From Deltaproteobacteria bacterium (GTDB taxonomy: Bacteria > Myxococcota_A > Polyangia > Polyangiales > Houyiibacteriaceae): a stretch of DNA of 32,455 nt. This document shows positions 8,061 through 15,868 of this stretch, one piece after another. The stretch's first letter is position 1, and each line of letters starts with the position of its first letter. The position numbers and the translations under genes are program-made. The DNA lies in NCBI GenBank assembly GCA_013151775.1, contig JAADHO010000180.1, positions 1 through 32,455 on the forward strand, written 5' to 3'. The notes beneath the pieces are model-generated. The model was not told where the DNA came from. It did not search any database and worked only from the letters and a program-made list of their open reading frames with translations.

Positions 8061-9643
8061 GCGTGCCCCACCCGCTCCACGATAGCCTGCACCGCGGGCG
8101 GTAGGGTCGGCAGATGATCCCAAGGATCGCCATCGCCTCCGAGGCCTTCGGCGAAGGGAAAGTCGGCATGCTGCTCGCGCACGCGATCGACCAAGACCAT
8201 GCCCATCTCACCCATCCGGCGCAGGTTCTGCACGTAGCAGCGATCGATGCCATCACGCACCTCGGCCGCACGCGGGATCAGATCGCGCAGCGTCTCGTAG
8301 AGGTGCTGTTCGAGCTCTTCGTCTTCGACCTCGAGGGCGAGCTCGGGCTGACCGCGATCGATCATCAGGTTGCGAATGCGCTCGTCCATGGTGATGCCCG
8401 CGGAGGCCACGCCGCCGGCCATGCTCGTGACGATGGCGTGGTAGCGCGACGAGACCATGTAGCTCGCCTGACGCATGACGCTGACCATCTCGTACATGTC
8501 GTGCTCGTCCGAGACGATGATCGGGTGGCCGCCACCGAGCTCCAAGCTCAGCGCCTCGCAGGCGCGACGGTCGAGCTGCTCGGAGCCGATCATCACGGGG
8601 AAGATGTCGAACTCCGCCTGAACTCTGCGCACGGCGCCGGCGATGGCGGCGATGTACGCGGCCTGCCTGCGATCCACGTCGGCGCCCGAGGCGTGGAAGT
8701 AGACCGAGCCGTAGTGGGCGTCGTCCTCCTCGTCGTCGAGGGCGTTGACCAGGGCGCGCGGCACGTTGGGCTTCACCGGCCACCAGAAGGGGTTGATGGG
8801 ACACAAGGCGAGCACTGGCGTCTCGCCATCCCAGCCGGCGTCCTGCAGGATCTTTCGGCCCACCTCGGGCGGCGCCGGGTCGAAGGTCCACGCCGTGTCC
8901 GTGCCCGAGCGCGACGCCACGCCGAGCTCCGCCAGCACCTCGCGCGAAGCCTCGTTGCGCGTGATGATCAGCGCGTCCTGACAGTAGCGCCGCACCATGC
9001 TCGCGAGGGACGCGTCCATGTTCCCGGCCTCGCCTCCATAACCCACGGCGAGCTTCTGCTCCGCCGCGGCGAGCCCGAGGGCGCCGACCATCATGGTCGA
9101 CAGAGCGTTGGCGAACTTGCTCTTGAACATGGAGCCTTCGCAGGCGATCACGCCATGCTGCTGATGCACTGTGTCGAACAGGAAGCGCGGGAAGATCTTG
9201 GGCAAGAGCAGCTGCCGCACGGTGCGGAAGTAGCCGCGCGTCAGCTCGAGGTCGAGGCTGAGGATCGACATCTCCACGTGCTCGTCACCGAAGAGGTGAC
9301 GGAACTGCCGGATCATCTCCTCGACGCGCACGTCCGCGCCCGTGTTGCGCGTACCGCTGTAACCAGCGAGCAGCAGCTTCAGCGGCACGCCGGGCTGCCA
9401 GCGCTGCCCGGCGTCGAGGGCGTAGCGACTCGCCGCGAGCTCGATCAGGCCCGCCATGGAGTGGGAGAGCAGGCGGTCGGCGTCGAGGTGGCCCTTGGCG
9501 CGATCGTAGACCTGCTTGGCCACGTCCTTGAAGACGCGCAAGAGTCCATCGTCCTCGGGCGCGGGCGGCGCCTTCACCTCGGGCTGAATGTCCCTGCTGC
9601 GCGGACGGTAGACACGCACGCGGCGACTCGTCGTGCCGGGCAT
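8057..9643 (-). CDS. Polysaccharide pyruvyl transferase family protein
   Basis: A 528-residue protein. The start is ATG 9643, which overlaps the upstream gene's TGA by one base (TGATG); the frame continues to 9985 but that part is a shadow of the upstream gene. After about 85 residues of unassigned N-terminus comes the family signature LLLAGYSGTRNTGADVR (90-106). Later features are an EGSMFKSKF stretch, a conserved-looking VSDEHDMYEM and, near the C-terminus, ASYMVSSRYHAIVTSMAGG, the typical end of the pyruvyl transferase domain. The family adds pyruvate ketals to sugars, but members also occur with unknown roles. Its place in a fatty acyl reductase operon is unusual and suggests a sugar-bearing lipid product or a different acceptor. 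Confidence 0.85.
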   Translation of the reverse strand: MPGTTSRRVRVYRPRSRDIQPEVKAPPAPEDDGLLRVFKDVAKQVYDRAKGHLDADRLLSHSMAGLIELAASRYALDAGQRWQPGVPLKLLLAGYSGTRNTGADVRVEEMIRQFRHLFGDEHVEMSILSLDLELTRGYFRTVRQLLLPKIFPRFLFDTVHQQHGVIACEGSMFKSKFANALSTMMVGALGLAAAEQKLAVGYGGEAGNMDASLASMVRRYCQDALIITRNEASREVLAELGVASRSGTDTAWTFDPAPPEVGRKILQDAGWDGETPVLALCPINPFWWPVKPNVPRALVNALDDEEDDAHYGSVYFHASGADVDRRQAAYIAAIAGAVRRVQAEFDIFPVMIGSEQLDRRACEALSLELGGGHPIIVSDEHDMYEMVSVMRQASYMVSSRYHAIVTSMAGGVASAGITMDERIRNLMIDRGQPELALEVEDEELEQHLYETLRDLIPRAAEVRDGIDRCYVQNLRRMGEMGMVLVDRVREQHADFPFAEGLGGDGDPWDHLPTLPPAVQAIVERVGHA

Positions 9644-10779
9644 CAGGCCGCCTCCTCGACGCGCGCGGGCGGCAGCGGACGATAGGGGTAGCGATAGCCG
9701 ACGCCCTTGGCGTAGCGGTAGAGAGCGCCCGCGTACTCGGTGAAGGGCGTGGGCGCCATGCCCACCTCTTTCACGGCGCGGCTGTTGTCGAAGACCGTGT
9801 CGTAGGTGATGTAGGGCAGGAAGACCTTGAAGAGCGAGCCCACGAGGGTGAGCGTGTTGCGCCGCTTCATGCTCGCGAGCTGATTCATGGCGCTGCCAAA
9901 GGGGCCCTCGAGGGCGGGCACGAAGCGCGGCGCGCGGCGGCTGTTGCCGGAGGTCAGGGCCTCGGTGATCTGCCGGGCCGTGCACGCGCTCTCACCCGCG
10001 CTGAGGTGATAGATCTCGTGCTCGGTGACGTCCTTGGCGTGGATCGTGGCGATTGCGCGTCCGACCCAATCGGCGTTGACGATGTCGAGTCGCACGTCCG
10101 CGCGGAAGGGCAGGATGGGCATATCCGCGAGCACGCAGAACGCCCGCACCATGTCGAACTGAGAGGTCTCGGCCGTGCGCGAATCGCCCATGACGATGGA
10201 CGGGCGGAGGAAGGTCTTGGGCACCTCGGGCAAGAGGCGGCGCACCATGTGCTCGGCGAACTTCTTGGTGCGGGCGTAGGGATCGTAGTCGGAGCGTGCC
10301 CAGTCGATCGCCTCGTCCTCCTGCACGACCTCGCGATCGCGCTGACCGGCGACCGCCACGGTGGAGACATGGCTGAAGCGACGCAGGCCGGTCAGGTCCT
10401 TGGCTGCGCGCGCAAACTCGATCACGGAGAGCGTGCCTCGTAGGTTGTGGTTGAGGCAGGCCTTCTCGCTCTTGCGATTCAAGGAGGCGGCGATGTGCAG
10501 CACGGAGTCGCACTCGCGCGTGAGCCGCTCGTAAGAGCTCGCCTCGATGCCGAGGTTGGTCGCCGTGAGGTCTCCTGGCACGAGCTCGATGCGCGGCAAG
10601 AAGGATCGAAACGTGTCGGCGTCCATGTGCTGCTGCAGACCGCGCCAGAGCTTCTCGACGCCTTCCGCGTCGCTCTTGGCGCGCGTGAGCACGGCCACCC
10701 GCTCATCGCTCTCGCGCATCATCACGTCGAGGACGTAGGAACCGAGGTAACCGGTCGCGCCGGTGATGAAGGTGGTCAT
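9643..10779 (-). CDS. NAD(P)-dependent epimerase/thioester-reductase-like SDR protein
   Basis: A 378-residue extended short-chain dehydrogenase. The N-terminal nucleotide-binding motif TGATGYLG (6-13) is followed by the typical second-strand segment and HIAASLN. The active site has Ser139 in HVSTVAVAG, Tyr168 and Lys172 in YARTK. The pattern best fits the NAD_binding_4 group, which holds thioester reductases and fatty acyl reductases, though a sugar or lipid epimerase is also possible. The ATG at 10779 overlaps the stop of the preceding acyl reductase gene as ATGA. Two related reductases side by side suggest consecutive reductions, for example acyl thioester to aldehyde to alcohol. Confidence 0.85.
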   Translation of the reverse strand: MTTFITGATGYLGSYVLDVMMRESDERVAVLTRAKSDAEGVEKLWRGLQQHMDADTFRSFLPRIELVPGDLTATNLGIEASSYERLTRECDSVLHIAASLNRKSEKACLNHNLRGTLSVIEFARAAKDLTGLRRFSHVSTVAVAGQRDREVVQEDEAIDWARSDYDPYARTKKFAEHMVRRLLPEVPKTFLRPSIVMGDSRTAETSQFDMVRAFCVLADMPILPFRADVRLDIVNADWVGRAIATIHAKDVTEHEIYHLSAGESACTARQITEALTSGNSRRAPRFVPALEGPFGSAMNQLASMKRRNTLTLVGSLFKVFLPYITYDTVFDNSRAVKEVGMAPTPFTEYAGALYRYAKGVGYRYPYRPLPPARVEEAA

Positions 10780-12455
10780 GCGCTCGCGCTCCTCTGGGAT
10801 CTACGACCCTCGGCGGCCTCGGAATGCGTCGCGAGTCCACGGCGCTTCTCATCGACGTTCTCCCCGAGCTTTTCCTCCGCGCGCCTGCGCCCCGCGCGAC
10901 GACTCCCGTGGGCCAGGGGCAGGGGTTCGTCCTCCGGCACGCTGTCTCCCTTGAGCAGCGGGATGCACCAGGTCTCGAGCCCGGGGACTTGCACGTCGAG
11001 CCAATAGCGACGCCAGTCGATATCGTCCACGTCGAAGCCAAAGAGCTGCCGCTCGGCGTCGTCGAGGCGACGCGTCGCGGCGGGCAAAGCTTCGGTCTCG
11101 TAGATCCAGTCGTGGTCGTGAATGAAGGGCCGGTAGGTGCGCAGCATGTCGTCCACGCGCCCGAGCTGACGGTCGAGGTTGCGACACTTCATGGAGGCCG
11201 ACTTCATGCGTCGATTGAGCGAGTCGGCGAGCTCACCGCGCATACGCTCCGGCAGAGCGTTCGCCGCGTCGCGACCCTTGAGCAGCGCCCGCAGAGATCG
11301 CGCCACTCGCCGCACCGTGTGCACGTCGAGGAAGCGCTCTTGATCGGCCTCCACGGGGCGCCCCTCGAGGTGACGCAACACCAAGGACTCGAAGGCCGTG
11401 GCCTGCTCGCGCCCGTGGATGCGACGCCACGCCAAGGCCGTGAGCTCCACCGCACGACCGAAGCTCAGCGGGTTCCGCTGACTCGACGCCACGTGGTAAA
11501 TTTCGCGGCCTTCACCGCGCATGGACTCGGCGGCAGCCAAGGTCATGCTGCGCGCGACCGTGTCCACCGGCACCACGTCGAAGCGATTGGTCGGCCGGGA
11601 CGGGAAGCGACAGAAGGTCGTGCCGAGCAGCCAGACCAGTGGGCCCGAGGTGTTGATGCCCTCGTTCCAGCCGAGCATGGGGAAGCTGCGCGCGCACTCG
11701 ACGATGGCGGGCCGCACGATGGAGACGTCGAGCTCGGGAATGGTGAGCAAGAGATGCTCGGCCAGGCCCTTGGTGTAGGTGTAGATGTTGGGCCAGCCCA
11801 GACGCTGTCCGCGTGCCATGGCGTGGTCCGTGCGCGCGCGGACGCTGTCCAGCGGCAGCATCTCCGCGCTCAGCTCGTCGAGCTCCTGACGCGGATCGAA
11901 CTTCACCCCCAAGGGTGAGACGCCATGCTCGAGAAATTCGGGCACCTCGCGCGACGGTCGACCGGCTACGAAGCAGGTGGAGATGTGGATCATGCGCTTG
12001 CCGGCGCTGCGCTTGGCGAGCTCCGCCACGTTCAGCGCGCCGCGCAAGTTGGCCTCGATGGCCAAGGGCGGATCGGGCTCGAAGTCGGTCAGGCCCGCGA
12101 CGTGCACCACGAGGTCCACGTCAGACATCAGGCGACTCGCCTCGGCCTCCGAGAGCCCGCAGAGATCGGCGCTCAGACACGCCTCCACCACGTCGACCTT
12201 CTCACTCAGGACCTCGCGAAAGTCGGGCCCATGGAGCGCGCGGAAGGGACGCAGCGCGGGCGAGCGCTCGGCGATCTCCTCGAAGCGCGCTTTGGCGTCC
12301 ACACCCTTGCGGCCACGCGCCAGCAGAGTCATGCGGCGGATCTCGGGCAGCTCGGTCAGGAGCATGGAGAGCCAGACCTTGCCCAAGAAGCCCGTCACAC
12401 CCGTGATCAGGATGTGCTTCCCTCGAAAGGTCTCGGCGATACGCAATGGCTCCAT
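10776..12455 (-). CDS. Fatty acyl-CoA/ACP reductase (FAR-like, male-sterility type)
   Basis: A 559-residue protein starting at ATG 12455. An in-frame TTG lies two codons upstream at 12461, but the ATG sits 8 bases after a GGAG ribosome site. The Rossmann motif TGVTGFLG (18-25) and the catalytic pair Tyr225/Lys229 in YTYTKG identify the extended SDR reductases that turn fatty acyl thioesters into alcohols or aldehydes. The first part also contains HVAGLTDF and HISTCFVAG, typical of this family. The C-terminal third (about 340-540) is a FAR-type helical region with YRPFIHDHDWIYETE and DVDDIDWRRYW. It ends in a highly charged tail. Together with the linked ligase and carrier protein it defines this operon as making a reduced acyl chain. 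Confidence 0.88.
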   Translation of the reverse strand: MEPLRIAETFRGKHILITGVTGFLGKVWLSMLLTELPEIRRMTLLARGRKGVDAKARFEEIAERSPALRPFRALHGPDFREVLSEKVDVVEACLSADLCGLSEAEASRLMSDVDLVVHVAGLTDFEPDPPLAIEANLRGALNVAELAKRSAGKRMIHISTCFVAGRPSREVPEFLEHGVSPLGVKFDPRQELDELSAEMLPLDSVRARTDHAMARGQRLGWPNIYTYTKGLAEHLLLTIPELDVSIVRPAIVECARSFPMLGWNEGINTSGPLVWLLGTTFCRFPSRPTNRFDVVPVDTVARSMTLAAAESMRGEGREIYHVASSQRNPLSFGRAVELTALAWRRIHGREQATAFESLVLRHLEGRPVEADQERFLDVHTVRRVARSLRALLKGRDAANALPERMRGELADSLNRRMKSASMKCRNLDRQLGRVDDMLRTYRPFIHDHDWIYETEALPAATRRLDDAERQLFGFDVDDIDWRRYWLDVQVPGLETWCIPLLKGDSVPEDEPLPLAHGSRRAGRRRAEEKLGENVDEKRRGLATHSEAAEGRRSQRSASA

Positions 12456-12457
12456 GC

Positions 12458-13117
12458 TCAACGCTCCACCACGGGCCAGTCGTTGTCGCGGGCGATGCGA
12501 CGTAAGCGGAAATCCGGCGCGACGGCGCAGGGCTTGCCGATGGCGCTGAGCAAGAGGCTGTCACCGCCGCGGGCGCCATAGGCCCAGGAGAGATCGAGGT
12601 CGATGTCGTTCGCCTTGGCGAAGCCGCGCGCCCACTGACCCGCGAGGTTTCCGCCGACGACCGGCTCCTCGAGGCGGCCCGTGGCCTTGCTGCGAGTGAT
12701 CTCGAGCCGATTGCAGATCAGGTCGTCCGCCTCGAGGTCGTCGGCGAAGCGCCCGGCGATCTGCTCGATGTTGTCGCTGACGAGCACGATACGGCGTCCG
12801 TCCTTGCGCGCCCGCCGCAGCAGGCGCTTGCCCACGTCGAGCAGCTCGTCCTTCACGAAGTCGTCGTAGTACTCCTCGGCGAGCACCTCGACCCGATCCT
12901 CGGTCATGCCGCGCAGGCCCATCCAGGTGATGCGCGTGGCGGTGGCGCCGCTCGCCAAGGAGCCGGCGAAGCTGAGGGGCGCAGCCAGGGCCACGTTGCC
13001 GAGGCGCAGAGCGCGCTCGCCCAGACCACGGGCGTTGCCCGCGAGCCAGGCGGCGGCGGCCAGGGCGGGACGATCGAGGAGCGTCCCTTCGACGCGAAAG
13101 AAGGCAGCTTGGTGCAC
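12458..13117 (-). CDS. HAD-superfamily subfamily IB protein with degenerate active site
   Basis: A 219-residue protein with the overall layout of SerB-like HAD-IB phosphatases, but with altered catalytic motifs. Motif I, normally DxDGT, reads RVEGT (Arg8, Glu10), so the nucleophilic Asp is missing. Motif II keeps Ser114 in VLVSDN. The usual motif III lysine is not evident in GGNLAGQWARGF. Motif IV (YGARGGDSLLLSAIG) keeps one of two aspartates (Asp186). Phosphatase activity is therefore doubtful; it may act as a regulatory or scaffold partner of the reductase encoded next. It is the first gene of the operon, with GTG start at 13117 and an AGGAGT ribosome site. The stop lies 2 bases before the reductase ATG. 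Confidence 0.82.
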   Translation of the reverse strand: MHQAAFFRVEGTLLDRPALAAAAWLAGNARGLGERALRLGNVALAAPLSFAGSLASGATATRITWMGLRGMTEDRVEVLAEEYYDDFVKDELLDVGKRLLRRARKDGRRIVLVSDNIEQIAGRFADDLEADDLICNRLEITRSKATGRLEEPVVGGNLAGQWARGFAKANDIDLDLSWAYGARGGDSLLLSAIGKPCAVAPDFRLRRIARDNDWPVVER

Positions 13118-13184
13118 GAAGACTCCTGTGCTGACGGGCGCGGCTGCGCCAGAAGTGGGGTGGCAGCCTCATAGACCAAAATAG

Positions 13185-13198
13185 ACTGACGTGTCAGT
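13185..13198. promoter_or_regulatory. Candidate TetR operator upstream of the lipid operon
   Basis: ACTGAC and GTCAGT flank a 2-base centre, a perfect palindrome of the size bound by TetR-family dimers. It lies 68 bp upstream of the GTG of the first operon gene and inside the only promoter-sized gap (13118-13242). On the minus strand it follows a possible -35 (TTGAAA, 13206-13211 on the plus strand as TTTCAA), so binding would overlap the promoter. The operator role and the link to the TetR at 3395-4024 are inference. Confidence 0.5.
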
Positions 13199-13242
13199 GC
13201 TTTTTTTCAAGCAGGAGGCAGCTGTGGAAATTATTGAGCTTT

Positions 13243-13890
13243 CTAGCCGTCAGATCCAACACCGCGATGGAGAGGGCGGCTTGGCACAAAGAGGGAGAGC
13301 GCTACGACCACGCCCGTGAGCACGCCAGAGAGCATCTCCACGCTCAGCACGAAGAGGCTGAAGGGCCCGTCGGGAACCCACTGGCTCACCAGCGCACCCA
13401 CCAGCATGCCGGAGGCCCAGGCGAACGCGTTGGCGACGACCCAGCCCTTGCCCAAAGCAGGCAACGCGAGGGCTTGGCAGGCTCCGAGCACGGCGCCGAG
13501 CAGCGCCCCCGCGCCGGCCGCGACTGCCAAGAGGGTACCGACCGAGGGCGCCGAGGGCTCGACTCCAGAGGCCAAGGCGCCGAGGATCCAGAGGACCCCG
13601 AAGGCCAGGGCAGAGGAGGCGATCAGCCGCCGGCCCGAACGCGACGCCGGCCCGAATCCCCACGCCCAGGCCTCCGCGAAGCCGACGAGCGCCCCCTCGA
13701 GCACACCCGCGAGCAGCATGGCCGCAGCCAAGAAGAGCTGCGCCCGCGCCGGAGGTCCCTCGCCCACGAGCGCGCCCACCGACGTGGCCATCACGGAGAG
13801 CAGAGCGCGAGCGGCCCACTCGGCGGCCCCGAGCGCGAGCACCCAACGAAGCCACGGACGGAACGCTGCGCTCAGGGACTCCAGGGACAC
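13243..13890 (-). CDS. Multi-pass membrane protein of unknown function
   Basis: A 215-residue, strongly hydrophobic protein with about six predicted membrane segments (roughly residues 15-35, 48-72, 88-108, 116-146, 150-172 and 180-202). Many small residues (Ala, Gly, Ser) occur in the helices, giving Gly-zipper-like stretches such as AVAAGAGALLGAVLGA. The start is GTG at 13890; the C-terminus is short and basic. No family is recognised. It is transcribed in the same direction as the lipid operon and ends 125 bp before its first gene, but the candidate operator and promoter between them suggest a separate unit. It is divergent from the gene at 14140. Confidence 0.65.
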   Translation of the reverse strand: MSLESLSAAFRPWLRWVLALGAAEWAARALLSVMATSVGALVGEGPPARAQLFLAAAMLLAGVLEGALVGFAEAWAWGFGPASRSGRRLIASSALAFGVLWILGALASGVEPSAPSVGTLLAVAAGAGALLGAVLGACQALALPALGKGWVVANAFAWASGMLVGALVSQWVPDGPFSLFVLSVEMLSGVLTGVVVALSLFVPSRPLHRGVGSDG

Positions 13891-13904
13891 GCCGGCACCC
13901 TACC

Positions 13905-13990
13905 GGCGCCTGGGCCGAGGTGCGACCCATTGCATGTGGCGCGCGCCGTCCAGCGCTGGGCGGCGCGTGGATCTTCCGGCCCCAGGCGCC
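13905..13990. repeat. Nested inverted repeats in a divergent intergenic region
   Basis: An outer pair, GGCGCCTGGG (13905-13914) and its exact complement CCCAGGCGCC (13981-13990), encloses a second, longer palindrome at 13942-13967. The inner one has arms CGCGCCG-T-CCAGC and GCTGG-G-CGGCGCG meeting with no spacer, mismatched only at one T/G pair, and can be extended outward to 13940-13969 with one more G/T pair. The stretch lies between the divergent starts at 13890 and 14140. It would form a very stable hairpin in RNA or a cruciform in DNA. Its role is unknown. Confidence 0.6.
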
Positions 13991-14139
13991 TAGTTTCCCC
14001 CACGGGCACGTGTAGGGTCGGGATGGTGAGGAGAATCGTATGACTAGACTAGATGGAACCTGGAGTCGAGGGCGGTGTCTGGAGTTCTGTGCCTCAGTCT
14101 CGTCACGGCCAAACTTCGGCGCCAGGGTCCCACGTGCAT

Positions 14140-14649
14140 ATGAATGAACCTCTCCACGGCCGTGCGGCCTCACGCGGAATCCTCGGCTTGCTGAGCGTCG
14201 TCCTGCTTTGGGCGTCGGCGCCAGCCGTGACGGAAGCACGCAGGCCGCCGCCACAAATGCGTGTCGTTGCCCGGGTTCGACTGCGCATGCTCACGAGCTC
14301 CTCGGACCAAGGTCTGGATGACGTGGCGCAGGCGTTGCGTCGGAACATGGGCAGATTCAGGGCATGCTACATGCGTGAGCTGCGCCGGGATCCGGACATC
14401 GAGGGCCGGCTCCTGCTGATATTCGGCATTGGTCCGGAGGGTCCGGAGGGTCGCACCGAGCGGCCGCGTGTCGTCAGGAATAGGACGGGAAGTCGCAGAT
14501 TGGCCACGTGTGTGCGTCGAGTGCTCTGGCACTTGCGCCTGCCGGCGGCATCGGCCCGAGCCAGAGCGGTACGGCGCTATTCGCTCGACTTCAGAAGCGA
14601 GCGCGTGCGGCGGCGGCGTCGAGGTCGAGGTTTTCCCGAAGACTTCTAG
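14140..14649 (+). CDS. Secreted AgmX/PglI C-terminal-domain-like protein
   Basis: A 169-residue protein beginning with a signal peptide (MNEPLHGRAASRGILGLLSV..., hydrophobic core about 14-27, likely cut after an Ala near 31-34). The frame is open from an ATG at 14053, but the 14140 ATG places the signal peptide at the N-terminus. The mature part shows the pattern common in myxobacterial TonB-like/AgmX-PglI domains: F-R-A-C-Y followed by a short helix, then a strand ending GIGPEGPEG, then a second Cys in ATCVRRVLWHLRLP. The two cysteines may form a disulfide. The C-terminus is very Arg-rich. The function of such proteins is generally unknown; AgmX itself is linked to gliding motility. Confidence 0.62.
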   Translation: MNEPLHGRAASRGILGLLSVVLLWASAPAVTEARRPPPQMRVVARVRLRMLTSSSDQGLDDVAQALRRNMGRFRACYMRELRRDPDIEGRLLLIFGIGPEGPEGRTERPRVVRNRTGSRRLATCVRRVLWHLRLPAASARARAVRRYSLDFRSERVRRRRRGRGFPEDF

Positions 14650-14685
14650 AACGAGCCACTCGTCGGCGCAGGCTAGTCTCGCGAG

Positions 14686-15039
14686 ATGCCCCTGACGTGC
14701 GCGACCGACGCCCCCGAATGCCTCTGCTGCGGCGTGTGCTGCTTCAGCCGCGAACCACGCTATCTGCGCGTAAGTGGCGACGACCACCTGCGCTTGGGTG
14801 AGGACGCGGAGCGCATGACGCACTTCATCGACAACCGCTGCTTCATGCGCCTCGAGCAAGCCCACTGCGCGGCGCTGCGCGTGGAGGAGACAACGGCGCG
14901 CTTCGTCTGCACAGTGTACGAGCAGCGCCCCGAGACGTGTCGAGAGCTCACGCGAAATTCACCCGAGTGCGGCGGCGAGCGACACGGCAAAGCCGAGCGG
15001 CCGGCGGCGCTCCTGACACAGCTACGCCTCGCGCGCTGA
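14686..15039 (+). CDS. YkgJ-family cysteine cluster protein
   Basis: A 117-residue small protein with the Cys pattern of the YkgJ/CxxCxxCC zinc- or iron-binding family. The N-terminal cluster ECLCCGVCC (residues 11-19) is followed by a mid-protein Cys in DNRCFMRL, a Cys in AHCAAL, and the family hallmark C.VYEQRPETCREL. Metal binding is expected from these cysteines; the biological role of the family is poorly defined. It starts at ATG 14686, 36 bp after the secreted protein gene, and converges on the hydrolase gene (13-bp gap). A further Cys occurs in NSPECGG, which is normal for the family's last ligand. Confidence 0.85.
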   Translation: MPLTCATDAPECLCCGVCCFSREPRYLRVSGDDHLRLGEDAERMTHFIDNRCFMRLEQAHCAALRVEETTARFVCTVYEQRPETCRELTRNSPECGGERHGKAERPAALLTQLRLAR

Positions 15040-15052
15040 AGCGGTCCGAGTT

Positions 15053-15868
15053 CTAGCCGACCCGCATGAGCCGGAGCAGGTCGTCGGGGGCGTCGACGTG
15101 CACGAAGTGGCCGGCGTCGGGCAGGATGTGCGTGTGCACGTTCGGTCTGCGCGCGGCGATGGCGCGAGCGCGGGCGCGGTCGTCGATGTCGAAGACGTTG
15201 GAGCGGCCGCCTACCACGAGGTGCAGGGCGCCCACCTCGGAGCCCTCCACGGCGGGCCAGAGATCCTGCGCGAAGTAGTCGTCGAGCAGGGCCTCGATGG
15301 CGTCGAGATCGACGCTGAAGACCAGGCCTCCGTCGACCTCGGGGCGCAGGTTCATGGCCAGCCATTGGGCCAGGCTCTCGGAGAAGCCCATGCTCACGAG
15401 GCGTCGAACCAAGTCGCCACGCGTGGGCCAGCTCCGCGGCATGACGCGCAGGGCCGCGAGCACCTCGAGCAGACGCTCGGAGCCGTGGCGATCGGGGCGC
15501 GCGCCCGGCGTGGAGTCGACCACCCAGACTTCGTCGAAGGAGGCACCTCGATCCTGCGACCAGCGCAGCGCGACCTTGCCGCCGAAGCTGTGCCCGAGCA
15601 CGCCCGCGACGGGTCGCCCAAGATGCTCGGCCAGCCCGTCGAGATCCGCGGTGCAGGACGCCAGCGTGGAAGGCCCAGGACGCGCTCCCGAGTCGCCATG
15701 CTCGCGCAGATCCACCAACACGGCGCCAATATCGGGACGGCCCGCCACCAGACGTCGCGCAACGCTGCGCCAGTTGGAGCGGCTGCCGAGCACGCCGTGC
15801 AGAAAGTAGAAGTCCCGCGAGGCATTCGCGCCCGGAGCGACGAGGCGGGTATGGGCCAGCGGCGTCAT
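15053..15868 (-). CDS. Alpha/beta hydrolase (YbfF-like esterase)
   Basis: A 271-residue cytoplasmic hydrolase. The ATG at 15868 is used instead of the in-frame start at 15925, because AGGAGG sits seven bases upstream. The oxyanion segment FLHGVLGSRSNW (22-33), the nucleophile elbow GHSFGG (Ser94), the strand VVVDSTPG (about 116-122) and the final His254 in AGHFVHVD form the alpha/beta hydrolase signature. The combination DLREHGDS plus GHSFGGKVAL is closest to YbfF-type esterases acting on acyl-CoA or short esters. The substrate is unknown. It is convergent with the YkgJ gene and divergent from citrate synthase across a 664-bp gap. Confidence 0.87.
   Translation of the reverse strand: MTPLAHTRLVAPGANASRDFYFLHGVLGSRSNWRSVARRLVAGRPDIGAVLVDLREHGDSGARPGPSTLASCTADLDGLAEHLGRPVAGVLGHSFGGKVALRWSQDRGASFDEVWVVDSTPGARPDRHGSERLLEVLAALRVMPRSWPTRGDLVRRLVSMGFSESLAQWLAMNLRPEVDGGLVFSVDLDAIEALLDDYFAQDLWPAVEGSEVGALHLVVGGRSNVFDIDDRARARAIAARRPNVHTHILPDAGHFVHVDAPDDLLRLMRVG

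Noticed and set aside
8061-8123. Longer enoyl-CoA hydratase with 21 extra N-terminal residues
   Set aside because: The extra codons lie inside the preceding gene and are low-complexity; the ATG at 8060 makes a classic ATGA overlap.
12456-12461. TTG start overlapping the HAD-IB stop for the fatty acyl reductase
   Set aside because: The ATG two codons downstream has a better spaced GGAG site and a normal start codon.
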